NCBI GenBank assembly: GCA_029007035.1
Contig: JAQXHC010000024.1
Location: 1 to 64,000, forward strand
Origin: Oscillospiraceae bacterium
GTDB lineage: Bacteria; Bacillota; Clostridia; Oscillospirales; Ruminococcaceae
Reading direction: 5' to 3'
DNA length: 64,000 nt
Below, in pieces: positions 44,578 through 56,162 of this stretch. The notes under the pieces were generated by a model that saw only the letters and a program-made list of their open reading frames with translations, had not been told where the DNA came from and made no database searches. Position 1 is the stretch's first letter; every line of letters begins with the position of its first letter. A program made the position numbers and the translations under genes.

Positions 44578-46826
44578 ACGTATTCGACCGTTATGCACCG
44601 TTTATCCAGGATTTCATTTATCGCAGCAACTGGGAGTCGCTCCGTGCGATTCAGGCAGCTGCAGGAGACGCTATTTTCAATACTGATGAGAATGTTCTGC
44701 TCTCCGCATCTACTGCGTCGGGAAAAACCGAGGCGGCTTTCTTTCCGATCCTGACCCTGTTTTCCGAAGATTTTCCAAAGTCAGTAGGCGCAATATATAT
44801 TGGTCCTCTAAAGGCTCTGATTAACGACCAGTTTGCACGTCTGACCGAGCTTTGCAGCGAAGCGGATATTCCCGTTTGGCACTGGCACGGTGACGCTGCG
44901 CAATCTCATAAGAATAAAATGCTGAAAAATCCCTCGGGCATTCTGCAGATTACTCCAGAATCCCTTGAAGCCATGCTCCTTCGCAAGCACAGTCTGATTC
45001 CAAAGCTATTCGGTGATTTGCGTTTTATCGTAATCGATGAGGTTCACTCGCTGATGCGCGGTGACAGGGGAGGGCAGACACTTTGTCTTATCGAGAGACT
45101 TTCTAAGCTTGCAGGAGTAAATCCTCGCAGAATCGGACTTTCTGCCACAATAGGCGATCTTGAATCGACAGGACGATTTTTGTCGTCAGGCACGGGCAGA
45201 AGTACGGTAATTCCGAAAATCGAAGCAAAAGGGGCAAAATGGCGGCTTTCAATGGAGCATTTCTATATTTCCCAGGAAAACAACTGCGATGTAAGCGACG
45301 ATGTTTCCGCACTTCCTGTCCTTGACGGAAAAACAGATACAGCACCTGAAAATGCCGATGCGGGGATGGGATATATTTTTGAGCATACAAGAGGCAAAAA
45401 GTGCCTGATTTTTGTTAATTCCAGAGAGGAATGCGAAGCGGTGACAACGACTCTCCGTTCTTACTGCGAAGCAAATCACGAGCCTGATCGCTTTTTGATT
45501 CATCACGGAAATCTTTCCGCAGCCTATCGCGAAACTGCCGAAGCTGCCATGAAAGATGAAGATATTTTTATGACTACCTGCACTACTGCTACTCTTGAAC
45601 TTGGAATTGATATAGGAAGACTTGAACGTGCATTTCAGATTGATGCTCCGTTTACTGTTTCGTCTTTTTTGCAGAGAATGGGACGCACAGGACGACGTGA
45701 ACTTCCGCCCGAAATGTGGTTCGTTATTCGTGAGGAGCTTCCCGAGCCCCGGTCAATGCTGCCGGAAACAATTCCATGGAAGCTGCTGCAGGGCATTGCG
45801 CTGATTCAGGTTTACCTTGAAGAACGCTGGGTTGAACCTCCGAATTTCAATCGTCTTCCATTTTCGCTGCTTTATCATCAGACTATGAGTATTCTTGCTT
45901 CCTGCGGCGAACTAACTCCTCCTCAACTTGCGTCGAGAGTTCTGTCGCTTAAATATTTTCATCGGATTTCACAGGATGATTTTCGGATTCTGCTTCGTCA
46001 TCTGCTCGAAACAGACCATATTCAGCGTACTGAAGAGGGCGGACTGATAATCGGAATAACAGGAGAGAGAGTTATCAACAGTTTTAAGTTTTACGCAGTA
46101 TTTCAGGAAAATGAGGAATACACTGTCCGATGGGAGTCGCAGGAACTTGGTACAATTGTATGTCCTCCACCGGTGGGTGAGAAAATCGCAATTGCCGGTC
46201 ATGTCTGGATTGTTGAGGAAGTCGACCACAAGCGCCATCAGGTGTTCTGCGAAAAGGTCAAGGGAAAAGTGCCTGCCTATTTCGGAGACTGCCCGGGGGA
46301 TATAAATACGAAAATACTTGTGCGTATGCGCGAAGTTCTCCGTGAGGACAAAAGTTATCCTTACCTTATGAAAAATGCGGTTCTGCGGCTTGCACAGGCA
46401 AGACTGTCAGCGAAAAATTCAGGTTTAACCGAATCTCCGCTGATCTGTCTCGGCGGAAATATGTGGGCGCTGTTCCCATGGCTGGGAACATACGCATTTC
46501 TTGCTCTCGAACGTTTTTTAAAACTCAGGTGTGCCGACAGACTGGGACTTAAAGGACTTGACTCCGCAAGACCGTATTATATTCAGTTTACAATGAAAGC
46601 AACGCCCGAAGAATTCTTTTATATTCTCGCAGAAGAAGCAAAATCAGAATTTGATCCTATGTCGCTTGTCTATCCAAACGAGGTTCCTGTTTTTGAGAAG
46701 TATGATGAATATCTGCCTGCTGAGCTGGTAAAAAAAGGTTTTGCATACGGAGTACTGAATATAGGTGAGATGAAACAGAGAATATTCCAGTGGCAGGACA
46801 AATTAACCGGTGATTCCTTAATATAA
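44574..46826 (+). CDS. DEAD/DEAH-box (Lhr-like/BrxHI-like) helicase
   Basis: SASTASGKTEAAFFPI, VIDEVHSL, LSATIGDLE, QRMGRTGRRELPP, long Lhr-type C-terminal region; ATGA overlap with upstream gene. Confidence 0.85.
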   Translation: MNVFDRYAPFIQDFIYRSNWESLRAIQAAAGDAIFNTDENVLLSASTASGKTEAAFFPILTLFSEDFPKSVGAIYIGPLKALINDQFARLTELCSEADIPVWHWHGDAAQSHKNKMLKNPSGILQITPESLEAMLLRKHSLIPKLFGDLRFIVIDEVHSLMRGDRGGQTLCLIERLSKLAGVNPRRIGLSATIGDLESTGRFLSSGTGRSTVIPKIEAKGAKWRLSMEHFYISQENNCDVSDDVSALPVLDGKTDTAPENADAGMGYIFEHTRGKKCLIFVNSREECEAVTTTLRSYCEANHEPDRFLIHHGNLSAAYRETAEAAMKDEDIFMTTCTTATLELGIDIGRLERAFQIDAPFTVSSFLQRMGRTGRRELPPEMWFVIREELPEPRSMLPETIPWKLLQGIALIQVYLEERWVEPPNFNRLPFSLLYHQTMSILASCGELTPPQLASRVLSLKYFHRISQDDFRILLRHLLETDHIQRTEEGGLIIGITGERVINSFKFYAVFQENEEYTVRWESQELGTIVCPPPVGEKIAIAGHVWIVEEVDHKRHQVFCEKVKGKVPAYFGDCPGDINTKILVRMREVLREDKSYPYLMKNAVLRLAQARLSAKNSGLTESPLICLGGNMWALFPWLGTYAFLALERFLKLRCADRLGLKGLDSARPYYIQFTMKATPEEFFYILAEEAKSEFDPMSLVYPNEVPVFEKYDEYLPAELVKKGFAYGVLNIGEMKQRIFQWQDKLTGDSLI

Positions 46827-46833
46827 AAAATAC

Positions 46834-46873
46834 GGCTGAAATTCAAGCATAAAAGCTTGACTTCAGCCTTTTT
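46834..46873 (+). terminator. intrinsic terminator of the three-gene operon
   Basis: GGCTGAAATTCAAGC-ATAAAA-GCTTGACTTCAGCC + TTTTT. Confidence 0.8.
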
Positions 46874-46894
46874 ATTTTAGAGCGTGTTATAGTA

Positions 46895-47539
46895 TTAAGC
46901 ATTAAGAATATAATCTGCGATTTGGGAGGGGTTATAAGCGATAAAATCCGCACCTGCCTTTTTCAGTTCGTCTGCACCGCGGAATCCCCAGTCACAGCCG
47001 ATTGAAATAAGTCCGGAGTTCTGAGCTGTCATTATATCAACGTTACTGTCGCCGATCATATAACACTTGTTGTCAGCGGGAAGTATGTCCGTTATTTCGC
47101 GGATTATAGCCGGATCCGGTTTTTTTGGACGTTCGGAACAGCCGCCGAGAACCTTAACAAAATTAAATTCGGGAATAAGCTTTTCAATTATTTTTCTTGC
47201 AAAATCCTGAGGCTTGTTGGTTGCAACGGCAAGTACAACACCGTTATCGGCAAGACGGCGGATGCAGTCGTAAATCCCATCGTATAGTCTCGTTTTGTCG
47301 AGGTAGTGGATATTGTAATATTCGGTGAAATACTCCCTCAGTCTTTCTGCATCGTGCTTATAGCCGTCGGGCAGCACTCTTTCACAAAGCACAGGAACCC
47401 CATTACCTACAAAATACCGATAACTTTCATAAGGATGAATCGGATATCCGAGTTTTTTTAATCCATAATTTGTCGCATCTGCAAGATCATGCAGCGTATC
47501 GGCAAGAGTGCCGTCAAGGTCAAAAACAGCTGTAATCAT
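46895..47539 (-). CDS. HAD family hydrolase, phosphoglycolate phosphatase-like
   Basis: VFDLDGTLADTLHD, MIGDSNVDIMTAQNSG; start at MITAVF after GGAGG. Confidence 0.9.
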   Translation of the reverse strand: MITAVFDLDGTLADTLHDLADATNYGLKKLGYPIHPYESYRYFVGNGVPVLCERVLPDGYKHDAERLREYFTEYYNIHYLDKTRLYDGIYDCIRRLADNGVVLAVATNKPQDFARKIIEKLIPEFNFVKVLGGCSERPKKPDPAIIREITDILPADNKCYMIGDSNVDIMTAQNSGLISIGCDWGFRGADELKKAGADFIAYNPSQIADYILNA

Positions 47540-47551
47540 ATTAACCTCCAA

Positions 47552-49789
<2,238 letters not shown>

Positions 49790-49793
<4 letters not shown>

Positions 49794-50170
49794 TTGTTTC
49801 TGAAATCATATACCTTTCTGCTCTCAGGAGTACGGTATTCATGCTTTTCATAGTAGCCGATAAGCATACCGGAATCGTTTCTGAGCGCAATCATATAAAC
49901 ATCCTTGTTTTCTTTCTCATTATGAAAAGTAAATACAGAGTTATTATCAGCACTTTTTCCGAACCAATCCACAATCTCTCTGATACGGTCGTTTGACTTG
50001 CTGCTGTGACAGTTGAGCAGAGAACTTCCGATAAGCTTCGCGCCGCCCCTTTTTGAGTATCGCTGAATCGCCGCCGGATTCATATAAATAATAGTATGAT
50101 TGAGGTCGCAGATTACTACCGCAGCGGTGTCCGAGTCAATAACGCTTTTGAGAAATAAACTGAGCTCCAT
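49790..50170 (-). CDS. stand-alone PAS domain protein
   Basis: DSDTAAVVICDLNHTIIYMNPAAIQRYSKRGGAKLIGSSLLNCH; 4-nt overlap with the metallophosphoesterase gene. Confidence 0.8.
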
Positions 50171-50180
50171 AAATCCTCCT

Positions 50181-51212
50181 TTAAAGTATTAGCATACAGT
50201 CGCCGAAGCTGAAAAATCTGTAACGTTCATCGACTGCGATTTTGTATGCATTCATAGTATTCTCATAACCCATAAACGCCGAAACGAGCATAATCAGAGT
50301 GCTTTCCGGCAGATGAAAATTAGTTATCAGACCGTCGATGCACTTGAAATTATATGATGGATAAATAAAAATATCAGTGTAGCCATCATGCTCAGCGATC
50401 TCGTCATAAAATGTTGCAACGCTTTCAAGTGTACGGCAGGTTGTTGTCCCTACTGCAATTACACGCCCGCCGTTCTTTTTCGTCTCGTTGATAAGGTCGG
50501 CGGTTTCGCGTGGGAGATAGTAATGTTCGCTGTGCATTTTGTGGTCGAGCACATTATCCTCTTTGACCGGACGGAATGTTCCGAGTCCAACATGAAGCGT
50601 TACAAAAGCGGTTTTTATACCTTTTTCACGAAGTTCGTCAAGCATTTCCGATGTGAAGTGAAGTCCTGCTGTCGGGGCGGCTGCAGAACCGAGTTCATGA
50701 GAATATACGGTCTGATAACGTTCTTTGTCCTCAAGCTTTTTCGTGATATACGGCGGAAGCGGCATCTGACCGATATCCTCAAGAGCCGTAAAGAAATTGC
50801 CCTCACATTCAAATTGAACGATACGGTTGCCGTCCTCCTTTACTTCGGTAACTTCAGCAATGAGCCGACCGTTTCCGAACGAAAAGCGTGTACCGACCTT
50901 TGCTTTTTTTCCGGGACGGCAGATTATCTCCCATAGCTTGTCACCTTTCTGTTCAAGGAGGAGAAATTCGATAAATGTTCCGTTCTCAATTTTCTCGCCG
51001 TAAAGTCTTGCCGGAATAACTCTTGAATCATTCATTACAAGCAAGTCACCTTTTTTCAGGTATTTGAATAAATTATAGAAATGGTCGTGAATAATATCGC
51101 CGCTTTTACGGTCTATACACATCATTCGCGAGGAATTTCTCGGCTCGGCAGGGGTCTGAGCGATAAGTTCCTCCGGAAGTTCATAGAAAAAATCTGATTT
51201 TAAAAGCTCCAT
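50181..51212 (-). CDS. queA: S-adenosylmethionine:tRNA ribosyltransferase-isomerase
   Basis: [63 protein letters not shown]. Confidence 0.97.
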   Translation of the reverse strand: MELLKSDFFYELPEELIAQTPAEPRNSSRMMCIDRKSGDIIHDHFYNLFKYLKKGDLLVMNDSRVIPARLYGEKIENGTFIEFLLLEQKGDKLWEIICRPGKKAKVGTRFSFGNGRLIAEVTEVKEDGNRIVQFECEGNFFTALEDIGQMPLPPYITKKLEDKERYQTVYSHELGSAAAPTAGLHFTSEMLDELREKGIKTAFVTLHVGLGTFRPVKEDNVLDHKMHSEHYYLPRETADLINETKKNGGRVIAVGTTTCRTLESVATFYDEIAEHDGYTDIFIYPSYNFKCIDGLITNFHLPESTLIMLVSAFMGYENTMNAYKIAVDERYRFFSFGDCMLIL

Positions 51213-51266
51213 AAGAGTCCTCCTGAAAAAAATTGTATTAAAGTGAAAAAATATGCGAAAAAGATA

Positions 51267-51295
51267 TTGACATAAAGGATAAAAGATGATATTAT
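51267..51295 (+). promoter_or_regulatory. sigma-A promoter of asd-dapA-dapB
   Basis: TTGACA (51267-51272), 17-bp spacer, TATTAT (51290-51295), directly upstream of the riboswitch. Confidence 0.75.
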
Positions 51296-51300
51296 AAAAA

Positions 51301-51468
51301 AAGGTAGAGGTGCGGCTGCGAAAAGTAACTGTGTTCGGGATAACCGGTCCGATGGAATACAGCGAAAGGCAAGGCTGCCGAAGAACGGTTCCCGGTAAGC
51401 TCCGTTCTGGTCATGGGTTCAACAGACTCCTGACTGTCATCATACATTTGATGGAGAGCTATCGGCAT
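51301..51468 (+). ncRNA. lysine riboswitch (L-box)
   Basis: AGGTAGAGGTGCGGCTGCG..AGTAACTG...GGCTGCCGAAG...CTGGTCATGGG..CAACAGACTCCTGACTG...GGAGAGCTATC; upstream of lysine-pathway genes. Confidence 0.92.
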
Positions 51469-51511
51469 ACTTTTTATAAGGTGTGTCAATATTTCTATTA
51501 TAACGTATGAT

Positions 51512-51536
51512 GAGCCGGTTTGCAACCGGTTTTCTT
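51512..51536 (+). terminator. riboswitch-associated intrinsic terminator
   Basis: AGCCGGTT-TGC-AACCGGTTTTC..TTTTTT between riboswitch and asd. Confidence 0.65.
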
Positions 51537-51567
51537 AATTTTTTACAATTTTTAAGGAGAATTTCAA

Positions 51568-52647
51568 ATGAAACAGTACAATGTTGGAATTATTGGTGCT
51601 ACAGGAATGGTCGGACAGAGATTTGCAACTCTGCTTGAGAATCATCCTTGGTTTAATGTAAAAGTGCTTGCGGCTTCACCGCGTTCTGCAGGCATGACAT
51701 ATGAAGAGGCTGCCGGAAAACGCTGGAAGCTTGCTGACCCTATGCCTGAATCTATGAAAAGCATGAAGCTTCTGGACGCAACAGCTGATATTCAGAAAAT
51801 CGCTGAGCAGGTTGATTTCTGCTTCTGCGCCGTTGATATGAAAAAAGATGAAATCAAGGCTCTTGAGGAAGCATATGCAAAGGCTGAATGTCCGATTGTG
51901 TCGAATAACTCAGCTCATAGATTTACTCCCGATGTTCCTATGGTTGTTCCGGAAATCAATCCCGAGCATATCGAAATAATCAGCGAACAGAGAAAAAGAC
52001 TCGGTACAAAGAAAGGCTTCATTGCCGTCAAGTCCAACTGTTCAATCCAGAGCTATGTTCCGGCACTGAATCCGCTCAGAAAATTCGGGATAACAAAGGT
52101 CCTTGCCTGCACATATCAGGCAATTTCAGGGGCAGGAAAGAACTTTGAGACATGGCCTGAAATGGTTGATAACCTTATCCCTTATATTGGCGGGGAGGAA
52201 GAAAAATCCGAGCAGGAGCCGCTTAAGGTCTGGGGTAAAATCGAGGGCGATAAAATCGTCAGTGCGTCTTCACCGGCAATTACAACTCAGTGTCTGAGAG
52301 TTCCGGTATCAGACGGACATACAGCTGCGGTATTCGTATCATTCGAGAATAAACCCTCAAAGGAAGATATCCTTAAGCTCTGGGCTGACTTCAAAGGCGT
52401 TCCGCAGGAGCTGGAGCTTCCCTCGGCGCCGAAGCAGTTCATTCACTATTTCGAGGAAAACGACCGTCCTCAGGCAAAGCTTGACAGAAATCTTGAAGGC
52501 GGAATGGCTGTATCGACAGGACGCCTCCGCGAGGATACACAGTACGACTATAAATTTGTAAGTCTCTCTCATAATACCCTCAGAGGAGCAGCAGGCGGCG
52601 GAGTTCTGCTTGCCGAGCTTCTTGCGGCGAAGGGATATTTTGACTGA
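51568..52647 (+). CDS. asd: aspartate-semialdehyde dehydrogenase
   Basis: GIIGATGMVGQRFATLLENHPWF, SNCSIQSYVPALNPL, TYQAISGAG. Confidence 0.95.
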   Translation: MKQYNVGIIGATGMVGQRFATLLENHPWFNVKVLAASPRSAGMTYEEAAGKRWKLADPMPESMKSMKLLDATADIQKIAEQVDFCFCAVDMKKDEIKALEEAYAKAECPIVSNNSAHRFTPDVPMVVPEINPEHIEIISEQRKRLGTKKGFIAVKSNCSIQSYVPALNPLRKFGITKVLACTYQAISGAGKNFETWPEMVDNLIPYIGGEEEKSEQEPLKVWGKIEGDKIVSASSPAITTQCLRVPVSDGHTAAVFVSFENKPSKEDILKLWADFKGVPQELELPSAPKQFIHYFEENDRPQAKLDRNLEGGMAVSTGRLREDTQYDYKFVSLSHNTLRGAAGGGVLLAELLAAKGYFD

Positions 52648-52686
52648 GCCGATTAACATATAAACGCTTTGAAAGGAGCATTCACC

Positions 52687-53577
52687 ATGAAAAATACTAT
52701 TTTCACAGGTGCCGGTATTGCGATTATTACGCCTATGAACAGCGACGGTTCGATAAATTACGACCGTCTCGGTGAAATGATCGATTATCAGATAGATAAC
52801 GGAACCGATGCAATTATAATTTGCGGAACAACAGGCGAAGCATCGACAATGACCGATGAGGAGCATCTTGGGGCAATTAAGTATGCTGTAAAGAAAACAG
52901 CAGGCAGGGTGCCGGTAATCGCAGGTACCGGAAGCAACGATACGAGTTATGCCGTTGAGCTTTCAAAGGAAGCCGAGAACGCAGGCGCAGATGCGCTGCT
53001 CCTTGTAACTCCCTACTATAACAAAACCACACAGAAGGGACTTATCGGGCACTTCAAGGCTATTGCGGATGCTGTTAATATTCCGATTATTCTGTATAAC
53101 ATTCCCGGCAGAACCGGTATGAACATTGAAGTTGCAACGGTTAAAGAGCTTGCAAAGCACCGCAACATTGCGGCAATCAAGGAAGCAAGCGGAAATATAA
53201 GCTATGCTGCTAAGCTTCTCGCGGAATGCGGTGACGTTATCGACGTTTACAGCGGAAATGATGATATGATTGTCCCCATGATGTCTCTGGGTGCAAAGGG
53301 TGTAATTTCAGTCCTTTCCCATGTTATCCCAAAGGAGACACATATGATGGCTCAGTATTGTCTCGACAATAATTTTGCAGAGGCAACCAGACTGCAGCTG
53401 GATTATCTTGACCTTATCAATGCGCTCTTTATTGAGGTGAATCCGATTCCCGTAAAGGAAGCAATGAACATGATCGGCGTTGAGGTCGGACAGTGCCGTA
53501 TGCCTCTTTGCGAAATGAGTGAAGAGCATAAAGCGGTTCTGAAAGCCGCTCTTGAGAATCACGGACTTATCCGTTAA
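52687..53577 (+). CDS. dapA: 4-hydroxy-tetrahydrodipicolinate synthase
   Basis: GTTGEASTMTDEEH, LLVTPYYNKTTQKGL, ILYNIPGRTGMN, IKEASGN. Confidence 0.96.
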   Translation: MKNTIFTGAGIAIITPMNSDGSINYDRLGEMIDYQIDNGTDAIIICGTTGEASTMTDEEHLGAIKYAVKKTAGRVPVIAGTGSNDTSYAVELSKEAENAGADALLLVTPYYNKTTQKGLIGHFKAIADAVNIPIILYNIPGRTGMNIEVATVKELAKHRNIAAIKEASGNISYAAKLLAECGDVIDVYSGNDDMIVPMMSLGAKGVISVLSHVIPKETHMMAQYCLDNNFAEATRLQLDYLDLINALFIEVNPIPVKEAMNMIGVEVGQCRMPLCEMSEEHKAVLKAALENHGLIR

Positions 53578-53592
53578 AAAGGAGATTTCAGA

Positions 53593-54351
53593 ATGACTAA
53601 AATAGCTATTTCCGGAGCTAACGGAAAAATGGGTCACACTATTTATAACTGTATCTGTGAACGCAATGACTGTGAGGTTATTGCAGGAATAGATCCATAT
53701 ACAAAGGAATATGCTGATTTTCCGATTGTTGACACTCCCGAGAAGCTCCCCGAAACGCCGGACGTTATAATAGACTTTTCAAATCCTTCCTCGCTTGACG
53801 GAATTCTCGGTTATTGTCTTTCAACAGGTACGCCGGTTGTACTTGCGACGACAGGCTACAGCGACGAACAGATTGCAAAAATCAAAGTAGCTGCCGAGCA
53901 CATTGCAATTTTTTTCACATTCAATATGTCACTCGGAATCAATCTGCTTGTTCAGCTTGCAAAAAAAGCCGCGTCCATTCTCGGAGACAGATTCGACATT
54001 GAAATCGTTGAAAAGCACCATAATCAGAAAATTGACGCTCCAAGCGGTACGGCAATCATGCTTGCCAATGCAATTAACGAAACGTTAGATAACAGTAAGA
54101 ATTATGTTTATGACCGCCATTCTCGCCGTCAGAAACGCGACAAATCCGAAATAGGAATGCATTCGATTCGCGGCGGTACAATTGTTGGTGAACATGATGT
54201 GATTTTTGCAGGTCACGACGAAGTTATCACCCTTTCCCATTCTGCTGCTTCAAAGACGGTATTTGCCGAAGGGTCAATAAATGCTGCAATATATATCAGC
54301 GGAAAAGGTGCAGGACTTTACGATATGTCAGAGCTTGTTATCGATAAGTAA
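53593..54351 (+). CDS. dapB: 4-hydroxy-tetrahydrodipicolinate reductase
   Basis: ISGANGKMGHTIY, IDFSNPSSLDGIL, EKHHNQKIDAPSGTA. Confidence 0.95.
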   Translation: MTKIAISGANGKMGHTIYNCICERNDCEVIAGIDPYTKEYADFPIVDTPEKLPETPDVIIDFSNPSSLDGILGYCLSTGTPVVLATTGYSDEQIAKIKVAAEHIAIFFTFNMSLGINLLVQLAKKAASILGDRFDIEIVEKHHNQKIDAPSGTAIMLANAINETLDNSKNYVYDRHSRRQKRDKSEIGMHSIRGGTIVGEHDVIFAGHDEVITLSHSAASKTVFAEGSINAAIYISGKGAGLYDMSELVIDK

Positions 54352-54558
54352 AACTGTTTATAGGCTAAATATATTTTTTGCTTGAAATTCTCTGTATATT
54401 GCTAAAATTTCTAGCGGATATGAAAACAGATTCTTATTACATAACAAGCTTGATATAATCCCCTTTCCAAATAGTAACACTAAAATCTATGCAGTATACG
54501 TAAAGAGATAATAATAGATTATTCTTCGCTTATCATGACTGTATATTCATAAAATGTA

Positions 54559-54605
54559 ATAGGCGATACTTCTTTCAAATAGCATGAGGTTCGCCTTATT
54601 ATTTT
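54559..54605 (+). terminator. possible terminator of dapB operon
   Basis: ATAGGCGA...TCGCCTTA inverted repeat followed by TTATTTTATAA. Confidence 0.45.
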
Positions 54606-54705
54606 ATAATTACAATTGTATTTATATAAGAATTTTTAAAATTATACATTTGCTATTGAAATTTTACACAAATAATGGTATAAAAAAATCTATAAACAAA
54701 CTCCC

Positions 54706-54837
54706 TTATATAGAAATGCCGCCCATATCAAGGCTTTCTTCTTCCTCATATAGGCGGTATACGTCGGATTTATCATTTCAGTTTAAATCTATGCGTTCAT
54801 AGATAATTGTTTCTTTTGGTACAGTAACCTGTGTCAT
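54706..54837 (-). pseudogene. short degenerate ORF with one in-frame TGA
   Basis: Reverse strand reads MTQVTVPKETIIYERIDLN*NDKSDVYRLYEEEESLDMGGISI*; coding-like composition on both sides of the stop; not in the supplied ORF track. Confidence 0.45.
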
Positions 54838-54879
54838 ATAGGTAGCATAATTGCGGCTTTTTTGCATTTGGATAGCAAA

Positions 54880-54905
54880 AAAGCCCGAATAATCGGGCTT
54901 TTCGT
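54880..54905 (-). terminator. intrinsic terminator of tRNA-Leu
   Basis: AAAAGCCCGA-TTAT-TCGGGCTTTTTT (reverse strand). Confidence 0.8.
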
Positions 54906-54933
54906 GTTAGTGATCCAAATTGGTTCACCAATT

Positions 54934-55020
54934 TGGTGCGGATAACAGGAGTTGAACCTGCACCGAGTTGCCCCGACTGGCACCTGAAGCCAGCGCGTCT
55001 GCCTATTCCGCCATATCCGC
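54934..55020 (-). tRNA. tRNA-Leu(CAG), CCA encoded
   Basis: Reverse strand GCGGATA...CTGGC-TTCAGGT-GCCAG...long variable arm...GGTTCAACTCC...TATCCGCACCA; paired acceptor and anticodon stems. Confidence 0.93.
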
Positions 55021-55101
55021 ATATTAGGATCTGAAACTTTTACTCGGCTCAAATCCTGAACCCGAGATCAGACATTATGCAATGTTTAACTGACATAAAT
55101 A

Positions 55102-55130
55102 ATTATACCACAGTAAGAATAATTTGTCAA
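55102..55130 (-). promoter_or_regulatory. sigma-A promoter for tRNA-Leu
   Basis: Reverse strand TTGACA-17 bp-TATAAT, perfect consensus. Confidence 0.8.
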
Positions 55131-55172
55131 GAAAAAATTGAAAAATATATGCTAAAAAATAAAAATGCCGGC

Positions 55173-55201
55173 TTGACAAAAAAAGATAAAGCTGATATAA
55201 T
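55173..55201 (+). promoter_or_regulatory. sigma-A promoter for rnpB
   Basis: TTGACA (55173-55178)-17 bp-TATAAT (55196-55201), perfect consensus. Confidence 0.85.
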
Positions 55202-55207
55202 TAGGCA

Positions 55208-55547
55208 TGAGCAGACTATGCGGTAGCGGAAACGATTTAGTTTACGAGGAAAGTCCGAGCATCACAGAGCAGGGTAGCTGCTAACGGCAGCCGAGGGTGA
55301 CCTTAGGGCAAGTGCAACAGAAATATACTTCCTCATCTGAGGTAAAGGTGGAAAGGCGAGGTAAGAGCTCACCGGAGCGCAGGAGACTGCGCTGCCATGT
55401 AAACCCTATCCGATGCAAGAACTATTGGTGCTTTGTATCTTAACGTCTGCTCGGCGGATACAAAGTAATGTTCGCTTTAGCTTGCCGGCGACGTCAAGCA
55501 TAGATAAATTACCGCACACGACAGAACTCGGCTTATCGGTCTGGTCA
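55208..55547 (+). ncRNA. rnpB: RNase P RNA
   Basis: GAGGAAAGTCCGAGC (CR I), AGGGTGACCTTAGGGCAAGTGCAACAGAAA, GGTAAGAGCTCACCGG, AAACCCTATCCGATGCAAGAAC, 3' helix GCAGAC/GTCTGG. Confidence 0.95.
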
Positions 55548-55560
55548 AAATTAAGCGGAT

Positions 55561-55585
55561 AAAGGGAGTTTAGTGCTCCCTTTTT
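55561..55585 (+). terminator. intrinsic terminator of rnpB
   Basis: AAAGGGAG-TTTAGTG-CTCCCTTT + T run. Confidence 0.75.
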
Positions 55586-55607
55586 CTGTGCATTTGGAGT
55601 GATAACA

Positions 55608-56162
55608 ATGAAAAGAACAGCTGCTTTGATTGCTTCTATAATGCTTGTATTATCATGTTTTTCAGGTTGCGGAGGCAAGGAGCGATCCGCGTCTGAGAGC
55701 AGTCTGCCGGAGGTTATGAAAAAGCTGAAAGCTCCGGATATAACAATAGAAATTCCGGGAAGTTATGAGACAACCTCTACGGACAGCAACAAAACAGTGT
55801 ATGTAAAGGATGACGCATCGATAATAGTAAATAGTGACAAATTGCCTGAAAACTGCGACGGACTTGACAGTTATGTGGACTACGCGCTGAAAACATATAC
55901 TGAGTATAGCGACAATATTGAGATTTTAAAAAACGAGCCTGTTGATGCAAACGGGAACATTGGCAATGTGTTGGAGTATGTCTATACCATAAATTCGGAA
56001 AACGGTGCGTTCAGCAAATACTGCATGGTTGGATTTTTTACCGGAGATGAACAGATTTATCTCATCACCTGCAAAGCTGACCCGGATAACGCAGATAAAT
56101 ATCGTGATGAATTTACTTCAGTGGTTCAGAGCTTCGATTTAAAGGAAGATGCTGAGAAATGA
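55608..56162 (+). CDS. hypothetical lipoprotein
   Basis: MKRTAALIASIMLVLSCFSGCGG lipobox, about 184 aa. Confidence 0.75.
   Translation: MKRTAALIASIMLVLSCFSGCGGKERSASESSLPEVMKKLKAPDITIEIPGSYETTSTDSNKTVYVKDDASIIVNSDKLPENCDGLDSYVDYALKTYTEYSDNIEILKNEPVDANGNIGNVLEYVYTINSENGAFSKYCMVGFFTGDEQIYLITCKADPDNADKYRDEFTSVVQSFDLKEDAEK

Noticed and set aside
41709-46826. Complete BREX system or tellurite resistance operon
   Set aside because: No pglX, pglZ, brxA/B/C, brxL or terC/D/E/Z genes in the window; only the TerB/BrxD/helicase triad
54834-55052. 72-aa reverse ORF over tRNA-Leu
   Set aside because: Translation of the tRNA gene (NRQTRWLQVPVGATRCRFNSCYPH is a typical tRNA-Leu artefact)
55406-55678. 90-aa reverse ORF over rnpB
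   Set aside because: Overlaps the conserved RNase P RNA; not credible as coding
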